From positions 2,732,422 through 2,796,421 of the forward strand of contig NC_052142.2 of the NCBI RefSeq assembly GCF_016086655.4: DNA of 64,000 bases, given 5' to 3'. The DNA comes from Lepeophtheirus salmonis. Taxonomy: Eukaryota > Arthropoda > Copepoda > Siphonostomatoida > Caligidae. Of this stretch, positions 1 through 12,200 are shown in pieces. How positions within the stretch are numbered: the first letter of the stretch is position 1; the number at the start of each line of letters is the position of its first letter. The position numbers were made by a program, and so were the translations under genes. Under the pieces are notes generated by a model that saw only the letters and a list, made by a program, of their open reading frames with translations, had not been told where the DNA came from and made no database searches.

Positions 1-980
1 GGATTCTACATAGAATTTGAAGTATGATAGGAAAAAGACAAATTTTATTTCTACTAAAAATTAGTATATTTTTTTCTGTATAAAAATGTCTCATTATTTT
101 TGTATATTTATAATTGACATTTGTTTCTAATAATTTGTTGAATCCATTTGTAATATAAGTTATAATACTTTAATTGATAAATTTACTAGTAATTAATTTT
201 AAAAAAAAAACGTTCATTGCCAATCTTCATATAAAACATACAATCACTACGGGCACATGTAAAAATAACTTTAACTTTTGGTGCCCTCGCAATAGTTTGC
301 CGGATAAGGTATCCTACTGCAGTCCATTCTGAAAGTGTTCTAGGGCTGGTGCATTGTTTAGCCTGCCCCCGATATCAGAATTTATTAAAAAACTGGAGAG
401 GCTGTAGACGGAATGTCTAAATTTACTAGTAATCTACTACTACAGGGTTAAGTGATAATCATAAGTTTTTGACTACTCATAAGCCATATCGCCTATCATC
501 ACAGATTGTTATTACTCAGATCCCTCATTCCAAATCCTTTACTTATTAATTAACATAAGACGAACTTTTTGATTTTGGTCCGAACCTGAACATTGTAGGT
601 TATGACTAAGAACTTGTTTCCAGTAGGATAAATGCGCCTTTGTGGTCAACTACAAAATGAATCCAATATCTTCTCATACTACTTATTTACTTAGATCATA
701 GGGTGAGCTATTTTTACAATCAGGACAAACAAGAACTGGCCTTACAAAATAAGTTCATAGTATGTTTGTTTTTTAAAGACTCGTGTCCATGAATGAATCG
801 GCATTTAGTCACTCTATCTTTCTCTATTAAATTTTTTAAATCAATACTTATATAATTTTTCAAATTTGTTAAAGGAATTTAATTTTGTATGAAATATGCT
901 CAAAATTAGCAACAATCTACATCTGAAAATTTTAAACCTGTCACAGAAGAGAATAAAATGCTTACTCCTCCTAAGATAGT
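1..980. other. A+T-rich intergenic DNA, no gene seen
   Basis: No reading frame of useful length and no recognisable domain on either strand. There is a somewhat less A+T-rich patch around 285-420, but it matches no tRNA or other RNA fold that I can support. The stretch ends where the foldback repeat beginning near 985 starts. Confidence 0.5.
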
Positions 981-984
981 TATA

Positions 985-2600
985 TCCACTAGACCTCTTC
1001 AAATTTGACTTTTTTTATTAAACATATGTATACTATTATATTCCCATTCTCTATTAACTAACTATAAAAATAACTTAAATTTTGGATATTGGCTATCCCT
1101 GCTGCAGGAGCCATTTATATATATTGTTAACGGTTCTTGAAAATGCTGTAAAATTCAAGATATGGTGTCTTTGTTCTTATTGTAGCTACCCAAAGGTTAG
1201 TGCTATTGCATTGAAAGTGGTACCAAATGAAAACTAATAAAATTGTCATTCATATGAATGTAAACAAACTAATATTTGTGAAAATTTTAATATTATTAAT
1301 GCACAAACACACATTTTTATATGTATGGAAACGATGACTTCATATGAGATGTAACTTTATCTCAAATATGTTGTTCTTAATACACATGTATTATGAGAAC
1401 ACATCAATAAATATTAATATCACAATACATACTTCCTACTAAAATCGATGACCACATACATAAGTGTTTAAGAAGAAGTCTAGTCTGCTTCTGAGATCCA
1501 AGAGAACATAGAATGTTATCATAAGTGAATGATGTACATAGCAGAAGAAGTTGAAAAAATTTCAAGCAATGAAAACTCAGATAACAGTCAAAGCTCTTGC
1601 ACTAGAGATAGTACACAATACCTTGAGACAACACTAAGATATTCATCAAAACCTAATACAATACGATTACACTTTCCATATTTAGTTTTTACCAATGAAG
1701 AGATTTTTCTGCAAATCGTTTGTCACTCTCTTACAACAGACTACAAGCACAGTTCACTATGTTGAAAGAAGGAGGTACATATCTTAACGATTTTGTTATA
1801 TAATCCTCCACTACAAGACGAAATGTAATAAATACTCTACATAACTTGTGCCAAAGTTACATAAATGGCTACAAGGAAAATACGCAAGATTATGCCAAAT
1901 TATTCTGGACTGGAAAACTTATAGGGGATGTTCTTGGTGAAACATTCAAAGTGGAATGTCTTGCGGTACTTTTCTATGGCAATATAGAGAATATAGAAAC
2001 TTCTTGGTGTACCCTTCCAATTAGTCAATTGGTGAGTACTACAAATCCTGCTGATGTACCTATCCATGACCTCCAGGTTTGACAGAACATGCTACAATAC
2101 ATGCAGCATCACTATACACTAGCAATATCTGTTCTCAAGAAAATGAACAACCACCGCTGGAATCTGACCAAGACACTAGTGCTATTCATCTAGTTCAGTT
2201 CATATGAAACCATGAATAAGTTTTTAAAGGAAAAGCTCAAATTCTATGTACGTGCATTAAAAATAGTTTAAATTTTAACAAATGTTAGTTTGAAAATGTA
2301 ACATTCAAGAAAACTTTATTAGTTTTATTTCAAACCGCTTTCTATGCAAAAGCACCAATTTCTTTGAAGCTACTATGAAAACAAAGACATAATATCACAA
2401 ACTTTGCAGCATAAAAAAAATCTCAACAATAAAGATAAACTGCTCTTGCGGGAGGCATATCCAATGTCCAAAATTAAAGTTATTTCATATTTAGTTAGTT
2501 TAGACTCAGGAGAATTGGAATAATATCAGTTTGGATATATTTGGTGAAAAAAGGCAAATTTTATCAGGTCAAATGTCTACTCTTTCCCTAGAGTTATTTA
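985..2600. mobile_element. Foldback element with long terminal inverted repeats
   Basis: The segment 985-1310 reads forward and is matched, in inverted orientation and with many mismatches, by 2245-2600. Both ends carry a 'gacct...caaatttgac' type edge and a shared internal block (three near-identical pieces around 'aactaactataaaaataactt', 'ctgctgcaggagcc' and 'gaaagtggtaccaaatgaaa'). The arms are about 330 bp and the whole unit about 1.6 kb, which fits a foldback or non-autonomous DNA transposon. Two short frames lie in the middle (1529-1765 and 1846-2082, plus strand). I recognise no transposase motif in them and do not call them genes. A third copy of the end is at 12184-12420 and a fourth at 27625-27945. 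Confidence 0.55.
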
Positions 2601-2990
2601 AGGTTACCAACCGTCCTCTTTTCCCTGCAAATGTTTTTTTTTAACACTGTACTGGGACTTTTTTATAAATTCATGCAATGCCCGTTTTTATTAGGGACAA
2701 TCAGTTAAATGTTGACTTATAACAAATTTAAGATATTTTTTTTTTGTGAAATTCAATTTTTTTAAATATATATCCCCCCCCCCCCTCACCTTATCCTACT
2801 GTAAAGTGGAAACCAATCAGATCATTTGCTCTCGATTTTGAACATTAAAATAAGATGGGTTAAATTTCAAATAGAGTATTTGCTCCTAAAATGACGTTAT
2901 TGACAGACTACCATTTAATTTAAGATATTTTCTTTCATTTTGGAGAAAAGGTTGGGAGATAAAATAAAAATCTTCTTTTAATTTTCTTTC
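2245..2990 (-). repeat. Left arm of inverted repeat bracketing drk
   Basis: Read on the minus strand, this stretch aligns by eye with 26985-27945 on the plus strand. Shared blocks include the edge 'ttttatctcccaacc...ttctccaaaatgaaag' (left copy near 2931-2965), the block around 'gggcattg/ccatgaatttataaa' (2660-2700 versus 27490-27530) and 'ttaaatttgttaacaaa'-type sequence at the far end. The homology runs beyond the end of the 985-2600 foldback element, so it is a larger unit than that element. The inner edge lies about 150 bp upstream of the drk start codon. It contains an oligo-C run near 2773-2786. Confidence 0.6.
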
Positions 2991-3136
2991 AACCCCCCTT
3001 TATTTTTCTTTTTTGACTAGCCTATGCCAAGTTAAATGGAAGGAAAGAGGTAAAAGAAAAAGAAGTGAAATACAATTTTTGGTAGCCGTCCAATTCCAAT
3101 TCTTGATTCGGTGTAATTGAGTTTTGTTGATCCGAG
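2991..3136 (+). promoter_or_regulatory. Presumed drk promoter-proximal region / 5' UTR
   Basis: Only about 150 bp separate the inner edge of the upstream inverted-repeat arm from the drk start codon, so at least part of the 5' UTR and perhaps the core promoter must be here or inside the repeat. No convincing TATA box or initiator stands out. An upstream non-coding exon cannot be excluded. The call rests on position, not on a motif. Confidence 0.3.
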
Positions 3137-3272
3137 ATGGAGGCGGTGGCCAAGCACGATTTTTCAGCCACAGCAGAAGATGAATTGAGTTTTCGAAAAG
3201 GACAAATTTTGAAAGTGCTAAATATTGAAGATGATAAGAATTGGTACCGTGCGGAATCAGGTGGAAAAGAAG
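3137..3272 (+). CDS. drk: drk coding exon 1 (most of N-terminal SH3)
   Basis: Encodes residues 1-45 plus the first base of codon 46. It carries the SH3 signature AKHDFSA, the DELSFRKGQILKVL segment and the NWYRAE strand with the binding-groove Trp. It ends GGA AAA GAA G with donor GT at 3273-3274 (phase 1), which joins to GA at 24495 to give Gly46. Reading through the donor gives only two more sense codons before a stop. Confidence 0.95.
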
Positions 3273-6200
3273 GTTCTTTTTAGTCAATTTTATCTTTAGA
3301 TTCTTAGTCAAGTTTGAAGTTGCATTTTTGCCAAGTGTCTACTTGTAAGAAATTTCATATTGCTTCTCATGTCTTTCATAAATGATGTATGTGCATTTCA
3401 TTCAAGTTTAACAATTCACTAATTTAATTTCTTTTTCACAAAGCATTAAATTGTAATTTTCGTTGAGTGAGGATGGGAATGGGGAGGAGGATGAATGGAT
3501 ATGATTAAGTTATTTCTGCACTCTTTATAATAAAAATTATCTCATCTCTAGATTTAGCTGACTTGCCCCTACATCTTAATGGTAAATCTATAAATTAATC
3601 ATTTACTGATTTACCTCTTAAGTTTCCTTTTATCATATTACGTTGATAGTGCTTCATTTTATATTTATTCCAAATAGAATAAATGATCTTGGATGTGAAA
3701 TTCATAATTTCTCATTCTTGTAGATATTTCTCTTGTTTTTGTAGTTAACCCACCCATTCTTTTTGAGAAATCTATTTTGAAAGTATCCTTCAAAATTACT
3801 GGACTATAAAGAGTAACTTATGAGATTTAAGTAAAAACAAACTAAGGGATATGTTTAAATCTGATTTAGAATTAATTCAAGACCAAAAACGTGATAAAAA
3901 AAGATGCATTAAATTATTTCTATCTAATTTTGCTGTCAGTTCACAACTCATTTATGGGTAATTATCTTATTGATGGAAACTTTTCTTAATTTAAGAGTAT
4001 AAGATTAAATTAATTTTTAAAGATTTTTAAATAAACAGACTGACCCTATTTATCATAGTTTTTCGGTTATAACTTCATATTGTATTAGTATCTAATTTCT
4101 CATATTTAATGCATGAGTTTTTTGTAAAATGAGTAGAAATAAAGAATATTTGCTACATAAATTCTTGTGTATGTAGATAATCAAAAATAACTATACCAAG
4201 GGATGAAAATAGGCCCCTTTGATGTATATTGATTGAATGCATAATTTTATTGATATCGAAATTACATATATTTGTTAGATAAGTAATAAATTATTGCATT
4301 TTTCTTCGAAAATTTTTTAATTTTTCACACATTCTCACAATATGACGTCACACGTTCCCATGAAGTTATGTTTTTTTATAAGTGTGGTATTATAAGCATT
4401 TATTTTACTTCCTATATCAATTAATTAATATAAATTATACATAAAAAATGAATATTATTCATTCAACTAAGTGTGAGTACTCCCTGTCTACAAAAATTTG
4501 TATAATACTAGCACCGGGACACTATCTTAAAGATGGCCAATGAAAAATAGCTTATTTATGTTAAAATTCTAAACTAAAACGATTCAATATAAACTACAAC
4601 TATATGATAGGTAAATTTCTATTGTAAAACATCCTTGTTGCTTCTGTCCATTTGATATAAATATAATCAAACCTGCACTTTCTTTTGACACTATTGAAAA
4701 TGCAACATATAATTGACCATGTGAAAATACTGATTTTGGTAAATATAAAACAATTTTTCAATTATTTGACTGTGACTTATTTATCGTCATTCCCATTGCT
4801 AACTTACCATGGCCCTTCTTCAACCATAAATATAATGGAGATTGAAGATACATACTAAGATTAACTCTCTCATCATCTTCCTAATTCCCGTTTTTACTTC
4901 GTATTTATATACGCTCTTCCTTTTTCTGGTTCTAAGTGAGACATACACACTCACACATAATTTTTTTTAATTATGTAGGATATTTTCCATTCCCTCCTTC
5001 TTTTTGTTTGCATCATATAAGGTCGATTTTTGGTGGAGCACGGGCAATGTAGAACTACGCCTTATTACCCTATATAACATTCCATATTGTTTTTATCACT
5101 CTTAGTAAATTTTGTGGGGTATAATTTCATATTTCTGTTTTGCCTCTTGGCCCAATACTCCACCAAAAATTGAACGATAGACTCAACGACTAACGATAGC
5201 AGCAATTGAAAAGGGTCTATAGGTCAATGAGCCGTAGTTCTACTTTGCCCTATGCTTTACCAAAAATTGACCTATATAATATCAGAGCAAATATCATAAT
5301 TTAAAAAAAATTATTCCATATTTATACGATGTAGGTATACGATATTTTGTCCCATATATTGGTTTTCCAATTTCGATTCGATATATCAGTATGAGCAAAA
5401 ATGGCAAGAAAAAAAAACAAACAGTGATTTAGTGGAAAAAATAGCAAGATTCTTTTAAACTGATATAATACCTATCGCCAATATAATATATATTAAGATA
5501 AAAGAGAAATAAACAAACATAACAGCGGTTTGAACGGAAGAAGTGCTAATCACTTAATTCTCCGTTATCAATTATAATATCAATAGACATGATGGATTAT
5601 TCATATTGAAGAAGACTCATCTTAGAATAAATATTATATTTAAATAGGTATTACATCAGTTTAAAAGAACTTGCCATTTTTTCCAAATAATCACTTTTTT
5701 TCCTAAAATCGATATATCAGCTCTCGTGTATAATATACTTTAACTTTGATGAAATTATGACAATTTCATGTAAACATCAAAACAAATTAATATAGGACGC
5801 CATAAAAACAACCGATAACATTCTAAGTAAAAGAAAATAGGATGCAATTTTAATATTAAAATATAACATTACTTGCAAAAAGTAAAATATTTTAACTGTG
5901 GTCTTCAATCTATTCAGATTCAAAAGTGCAATAAAGGGAGATACACTTTGACCCTTGCATTTGGAACGAGCTATCATGTTTTGTAATTTTAGGAATAATT
6001 TTTGATGTTTTACTTTGGCAAAAAGAAACAAGCCTTGTTATAGAGGAAAATTAATGTTTAATAAGAATATATTGACTTATTCGTAATAAAATTTATACCA
6101 TAGTAGATTTAAAAATGAATAATATAGAAAAACAACTGCAAAATTGTTGGAAAAAACAACTCTTAATATTGATAATCAGATTCCTTGTCAACATAAGTTG

Positions 6201-9200
6201 TACTTTGGTGAAGAACTTAGTTTTATAAATTATGGAGTAACCCCCTGACATAGAGAGACGGATAAAAACATTACTAAATCCAACATTTGATGATCAGTCA
6301 AAGCTTTTTTGATCATCCGACGAAGAATCGATTTATCATTTTGAGCAAAAAATTAAAATAGTATATAAAATGAATTTAGTGACGTTGCTCAGTGTCACCA
6401 CTCTCGGGAGAAATCATTCTTTTGAAATCAATGTGCATAGTCTCAATTCACGGTCACTCCTATAAAAGGAAATATACATTCTATATATGGACTTCAAAGA
6501 CAATTTTATCTATTGTAATACTATAATGTTTGCTTATACTTACATGGTTCAACTCCATCTCACCAATTAAAGGAGAATCTAAAAAAAGAGCTATTTACGA
6601 AACACTTGAAATTAAAAACTCTACTAGCTCGAAAATTACTTTTTAAACCTTGTATACGTGGTTTTTAACGTATTAACAAAGTAATGAGAAAATACTTGCT
6701 AATGTTGTGATCATCAAAGCCCTTTTCTATTTGAAACAATAGCTTAATTATATTTTAAATTAATAAAATATGGGTTTAAGGTCATACTTAAACTCTTAAG
6801 TGCAGAATGAACTTAAACTTCTTCAAAAAATTTATTTTAGCTTGTGTTCTAGGAGGATCCATTAATTCGATCTGCTGTTGTATACTGGTGAAAAAATTAT
6901 GTTAAATAAGTATGTCTTCAAAGGGCGTTTTTGTGACCTTTAGCCATTTGAAAGAGATTCAGAGATTTAATTTATAAGTTTTGTTGCTGAATTTCAAAAG
7001 TTTCATTTAAGTTTATTTTCTCAAGTGCTATAGAACAATATAATTCAGATTTCTCATTTTTAAGAAAACAAATTGTAGTCCAACGAACTATTTAGTATAC
7101 TCGGAAAAGACAGCACTGTACTGACCTCCATTTCGCATCAAATAAGTATCAGAGCTGAGTAATAAATTTTATTGCAAGTGGCTGAAATATTATAAATTAC
7201 TGTAATGTGAGTGTCAAAATCAAATTTCCTCCTAGTTGGACAACCGACTATGAGGGAAACTGTTTATGAAGTATGAGAAGAAATCAAAAATAAAGTTTGT
7301 TGGAAAATAATTCAATATTACTGAAGGGTATCAAACTTCCATGCAAATACTAAAAAAAGTATTTTTAATATTCATAATAAATATTTTTGGGTGATGTAGC
7401 TATGTATTAATTCATTTCCCAAATGCCATCCAAATTGATTATTTGTGATGGTGTTCACTGTACATAGAATAGTAATGAAATATGAGAATGTTTGATTGAA
7501 ACAATCTGGTAGTTAATTTTAATTCCTTAAGATATACATTACATGATTTTCTGAATCCAATTCCCTCTTTCATTTCAATACTATTATATTATATTTAGAT
7601 TTTTTTTTTGTAACAACGTGAGGAGAAGGTGAGATTTATGGTACTTATGGTACACCTGAATTTATACCTTTATTAATATTAGCTGCCTGTTTTATGATTT
7701 TTGAGAAAGAAAATGAATTACTGCTATTAAGAGGGTAACCTTTTACATTTAAAATAGCAATAGTCTATGGAAAATATAATCATATTTAAATTCATTTTAT
7801 TTTATTTGTTATTTTTACAAATAAAAAAAAGAAACAATAATTTTCAACTTGTTAGGGAGAAACGTAAAGGGTGCTCACCACATCTATCATCTGTGTACAC
7901 GTAATATGTGTATTTCTAAGAACTTTCCATATTATATTCTTCAAACTTCATCACCTCTACCTTTCAAAATAAAGAGGTTTTTTTATTTAAAATGTGTCTT
8001 ATTTGTAAGAGTATAAAAACAATTATATATTAAATTTTTGGAAGTACGAAATTTACTAACTTTCCATTTTCATTCTCCCAAACAAGAAACATTTAAAAAT
8101 CACATAACCTCTTTATTTTATCCTGGAGAGTTTATGAGATTTGAAGATTATAATATGTAAAGTTGTTGTAGATGTGATAAACCATCTTAACATAAAATAA
8201 GTGGGAAGTGTACAATACATTTAAGATCAATTATCCTCCTCTTCAATTACCTGTAATCATGAATCTCATCCAAAACTAAATGTTTTTTTATTACTCTCTT
8301 CAACACACTGGTCATGAAGAAAAGGACTTTGCAAAGCTCCTAAATTTACTCAATAGAACTAACCTTATCGTATTATAGACATATTTAAACAATCAAGTAA
8401 TGCTATCAAGAAGAAACATTGCCTCGGAAAGATCAGAAACGCACCGGTCGGTAGCAGCATCCCCAGATTATATTATGGGTAAGTTGGCAAAATATCACCA
8501 GGTGAGATTTCTGATGATCTTGGCCTTACCTTTTATTGCCTAAAGCATTTTCATCTCCTTGCTGATATCCATTGAAAGATACTTATTTCCTCACTAAAAT
8601 CCACTGGTGGCTACCTTCGTTTTCTTTTACGATGAAAAACTCTTCAAGAGCCATAATATTTGGATCTGCCAAAATGTTCACTAAGTCTCTGCTGTTTTAT
8701 GAAGCAAAAATCCGGCTGCTAATATGACATTGAGAGTTCTCAACAGTGAAGGCCATGTTATGGATCCTTATTTCTTTTGTGTTGGCCTCAGAATCATGCA
8801 AGATGTCCTAGAAATGGTTGTTGTACCCTGGGTGAAGACTATGGCTTGTTGGCAGGCCTAACACATTCTAGGAAGACACTGCAACAGCCCACAAAGCCTG
8901 GGAAAAAAATTGAATGTTTGAAAACCATTGTACATCATATTTGGCCAACTTAGGTATGGCCTCTTAACTCCCCAGCATGTATTGAAATCTGTAGGGAATG
9001 TTTTCATTACAATATTACCTAGCTAAAGCGATCCAACACCTCGGAAGCAAGGATTCTTGCTCCTGTGGAGGTAGCTAGGGATATTTCTCTTTTGGTGGTT
9101 GTGTAGAAAAGGTCCTTGACCAAAAGGAGGAACCATAGTATAAAAGTTTTTAATCTACATCTCTATAGTAAATTTTATAAGTAACTTTTAAAAAAATATA

Positions 9201-12200
9201 TTTTTAAGTCTTATTCTCGAAGGACAATTTATCTGAAGTAGTATGTACATGCCATAAGAAATAACAGGTCAGGGAAGTGTGTTTTTTATTTGTTTTTTAG
9301 TCAAAAAGTTTCTATTATTATTTTTTTTGGTCAGACAGCATGACTTTATTCTGAACCATATATAAACTTTTCGACAGGTCCAAAAGCTTAGCACATCGCA
9401 TATATCATAAAATTTTAAGCTTAAAAATCAATGCCAAAAATAAGAAAATTATCAAACTAAAAATAAAGATAATAACAAACAGAAGAATAAGTATGAATTA
9501 AATAACGTAATTAAATAAAAAAAATGATGTTTACGTATATTATCTGATCAATTAAGCAAAGTTCATCGGTATGAAAATGTAGTGGTCCCAGATATATAAT
9601 ATTATTATTTCTGATCTAAGATAAAAAATGAAGTCGTATTGATGAAATATTGCAAGCCTGTACATATAGCATCGAAGATGTATTCAGTGCCCCCAGATGT
9701 ATACCATATGCACATTTTTATTAAAGAAATGACGATGTAGTGGAATTAATGAAATATTGCATTTATGACAGAATTATGAATGTTATCGTTAGTGTTTTTA
9801 TATGGGTCGGGGAAAACATAAAAGCAAGCTGGGTTTTTTTATTAAGCAGAGAAAAATACATTTTTTAGCAATATGATTGATATTTTTTTTAAATTTTTAG
9901 ATTAACATATTATATACAAGTTAAGTAAATTTGATCGTGCGGTATTTGCACTTAAAATCGAATTTTGATATCATCAATATGATATCAATTTCAGTTGGTG
10001 AGGCATGTTCTTAACAAGCTAATCCCTTTTTTTATTGTCGTTATTCTTGTAACATGAATACACTCTTCTTTAAAAATAATTTTCACGTCATAACATCTCA
10101 GTATCTTTTATGATCAGTGTTACTAAATAACCGATTTATATCAGGTTCAGTTAACCTTAAAAAACGCGGCTTCTAAGGACTTCATTGAATTAATATTAAT
10201 TATACTACTCAATCAACGGATACGTTTAATATACTGTCGCAATATTGAGAAAAAGTATCCCAGCTTGTTTTTATGGTTATTGCAACACATGTTAAAGAAA
10301 ATAAATACATTTTTCAATGCATTCTAGCTGGCTGTTTTTTTTTTTTTTTTTTTTTTTTTTTATAGGCTACATATATAGTGGGCCCAGACTATCTAATTTT
10401 TATTTTAAAGAGATAAAAAATTTCGTAGTGACTAAATTTGATCAAACAACCGGAAATTTTTTTTATGTTTACAATAAAACTTTCTCAATTCAGGGGAGAG
10501 TTGCAGCCTCAACCCCCATGCAGCCGTTCCTGTTAATAAGACTGATAGATTTTTAATTATAATCTCCTTGCATTACCTTTCAAATTTGATCTCAGATATC
10601 ATAAATCACAACTTCCTGGATAACTAGCGACTAAAAAAATTTTATTCAGTGTTCAAAATAGTATTTGATATTTAGAAAAATTAAATTAAATTATATTCAC
10701 TGCAAGGGAAAACGAAATTTGATCAAATTGGTAACAAAGAATTAAATCTTTCCCTACTGTCCTTCATAACAATTTGTCTACCTATAAATTTTTGTATCAA
10801 TAGTTAGTGGGCTGAATTAACCGATAGTTTCTAGGAGACTAAATAAACTTGAGCTTAGTTTTATGAAATAAAACAGCTACCAGATTAATATTTATTAATT
10901 GTAATAGCCGAAAATATCAATTCTACTTAGGCATTTGTCAGTGAAAGCAGTTCCGACCTGTTTCAAATTTGTTTCTTTAACTGAATCCTTGTGAATTTGT
11001 TGAACTAATAAGTTTTGAAACGGTAATCTGTAGTTGCTTACTAAGATAAGAAATTTTCTTGTTTCACTTGTTGCATTTGTAGCTGTCATGAAAAATTATC
11101 ATTTTTCAATTTTAAGAATTATGTTTTTAATATGGATCCAATATCCAAAAACAAAGATTAAATTCGCTAATATTAATTTTTTTTATTCATTGCCAAGTTT
11201 GTTATTTTTTTAAATTGCAGACTGGCTGGAGATGCTGTTTCTAACTTTCTCCTTTGATTGAGTTTAATAGATTTCTTGGAGATCTATAGAATTTTTATAA
11301 TCTGGTTGATCGAATCTCTGAATTATGAAATTGACCAGGATATTAAAAGTTTTGTAATATATTTGACTTAAGCGTGTTTTTTGTGAATCATGAAAACTAA
11401 AAATATCTTCTACATTTTTAAGTTCATTTAACTAGGATGCTATATTTATTTTTTGTTGAAGTTTCGGATCAGAAATACTAAACTTTGATTGCTATTTAAG
11501 AATGCGTCCCCAATAGAGGTCGTAAATTTTACGGCTCCAGGATTCCACTTGGATAGTAAATACTTGGTCTGCCGATTTATTGTTTTTCAGCAGCAGAAAT
11601 ATCATAATGTCGAGTGCCTTGCTCAAATTGTTCGTTTGCTTTAGAAACTTTTGCTAAGGTAATATCAAATTTTTACATTACGGACATCCCGAATAAAATT
11701 TTAGCTTAAGGTATATTTTACATTATCCATAAACCATTTGCAAAGCTCCATCAATTAATTATAATTTTCTTTGTCTTAATGCTACAAACAAAAATATCTT
11801 ACCAACTTTTGTTAAAAGACCTTTGTTCTGGATCCTTGCCGAGTGTACTTACTGGAAAAATAAAGATTTAGCGCTGATTAGGTTGTAGATTAACTATTGC
11901 ATACATTTATAAAGAATCTCATTATAACGTTCCTAAAGTTTCGATGGTTCTTGTTTTTTGTTGTTCTTCGTACTTAGGCCTGAATTTAAAATTGAGAGTC
12001 AATTCAAGTTTATTTATAATTCAAGTTTTATAAATAATTTATTTAAAGGAATGGAATATAAGAAAAGAAAATGGATCATAAAAGGATACTTCAATTATAA
12101 TATTTATATAATATTTAGTTTTCTTCTCTGAATATACTGTTACTAACAAAGTTATTGCCCTCCTCCCTCTCGTGTGTTAACGGCACTTCACATTAGACCT

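Noticed and set aside
1529..2082. Two adjacent plus-strand frames inside the foldback element as a gene
   Set aside because: No motif, no splice logic joining them, and other copies of the family have no counterpart that I can see.
2764..2790. Poly-C tract as a regulatory G-quadruplex upstream of drk
   Set aside because: A single C run without four spaced blocks; homopolymer runs are common across this window.
3000..3311. 103-codon minus-strand frame
   Set aside because: It lies opposite drk exon 1 and its composition is low-complexity Leu/Lys; a shadow of the real exon.
11480..11660. Possible LTR-retrotransposon integrase tail on the minus strand (KWNPGAVKF-like)
   Set aside because: Only one short resemblance, with stops in every frame and no neighbouring RNase H or integrase core.
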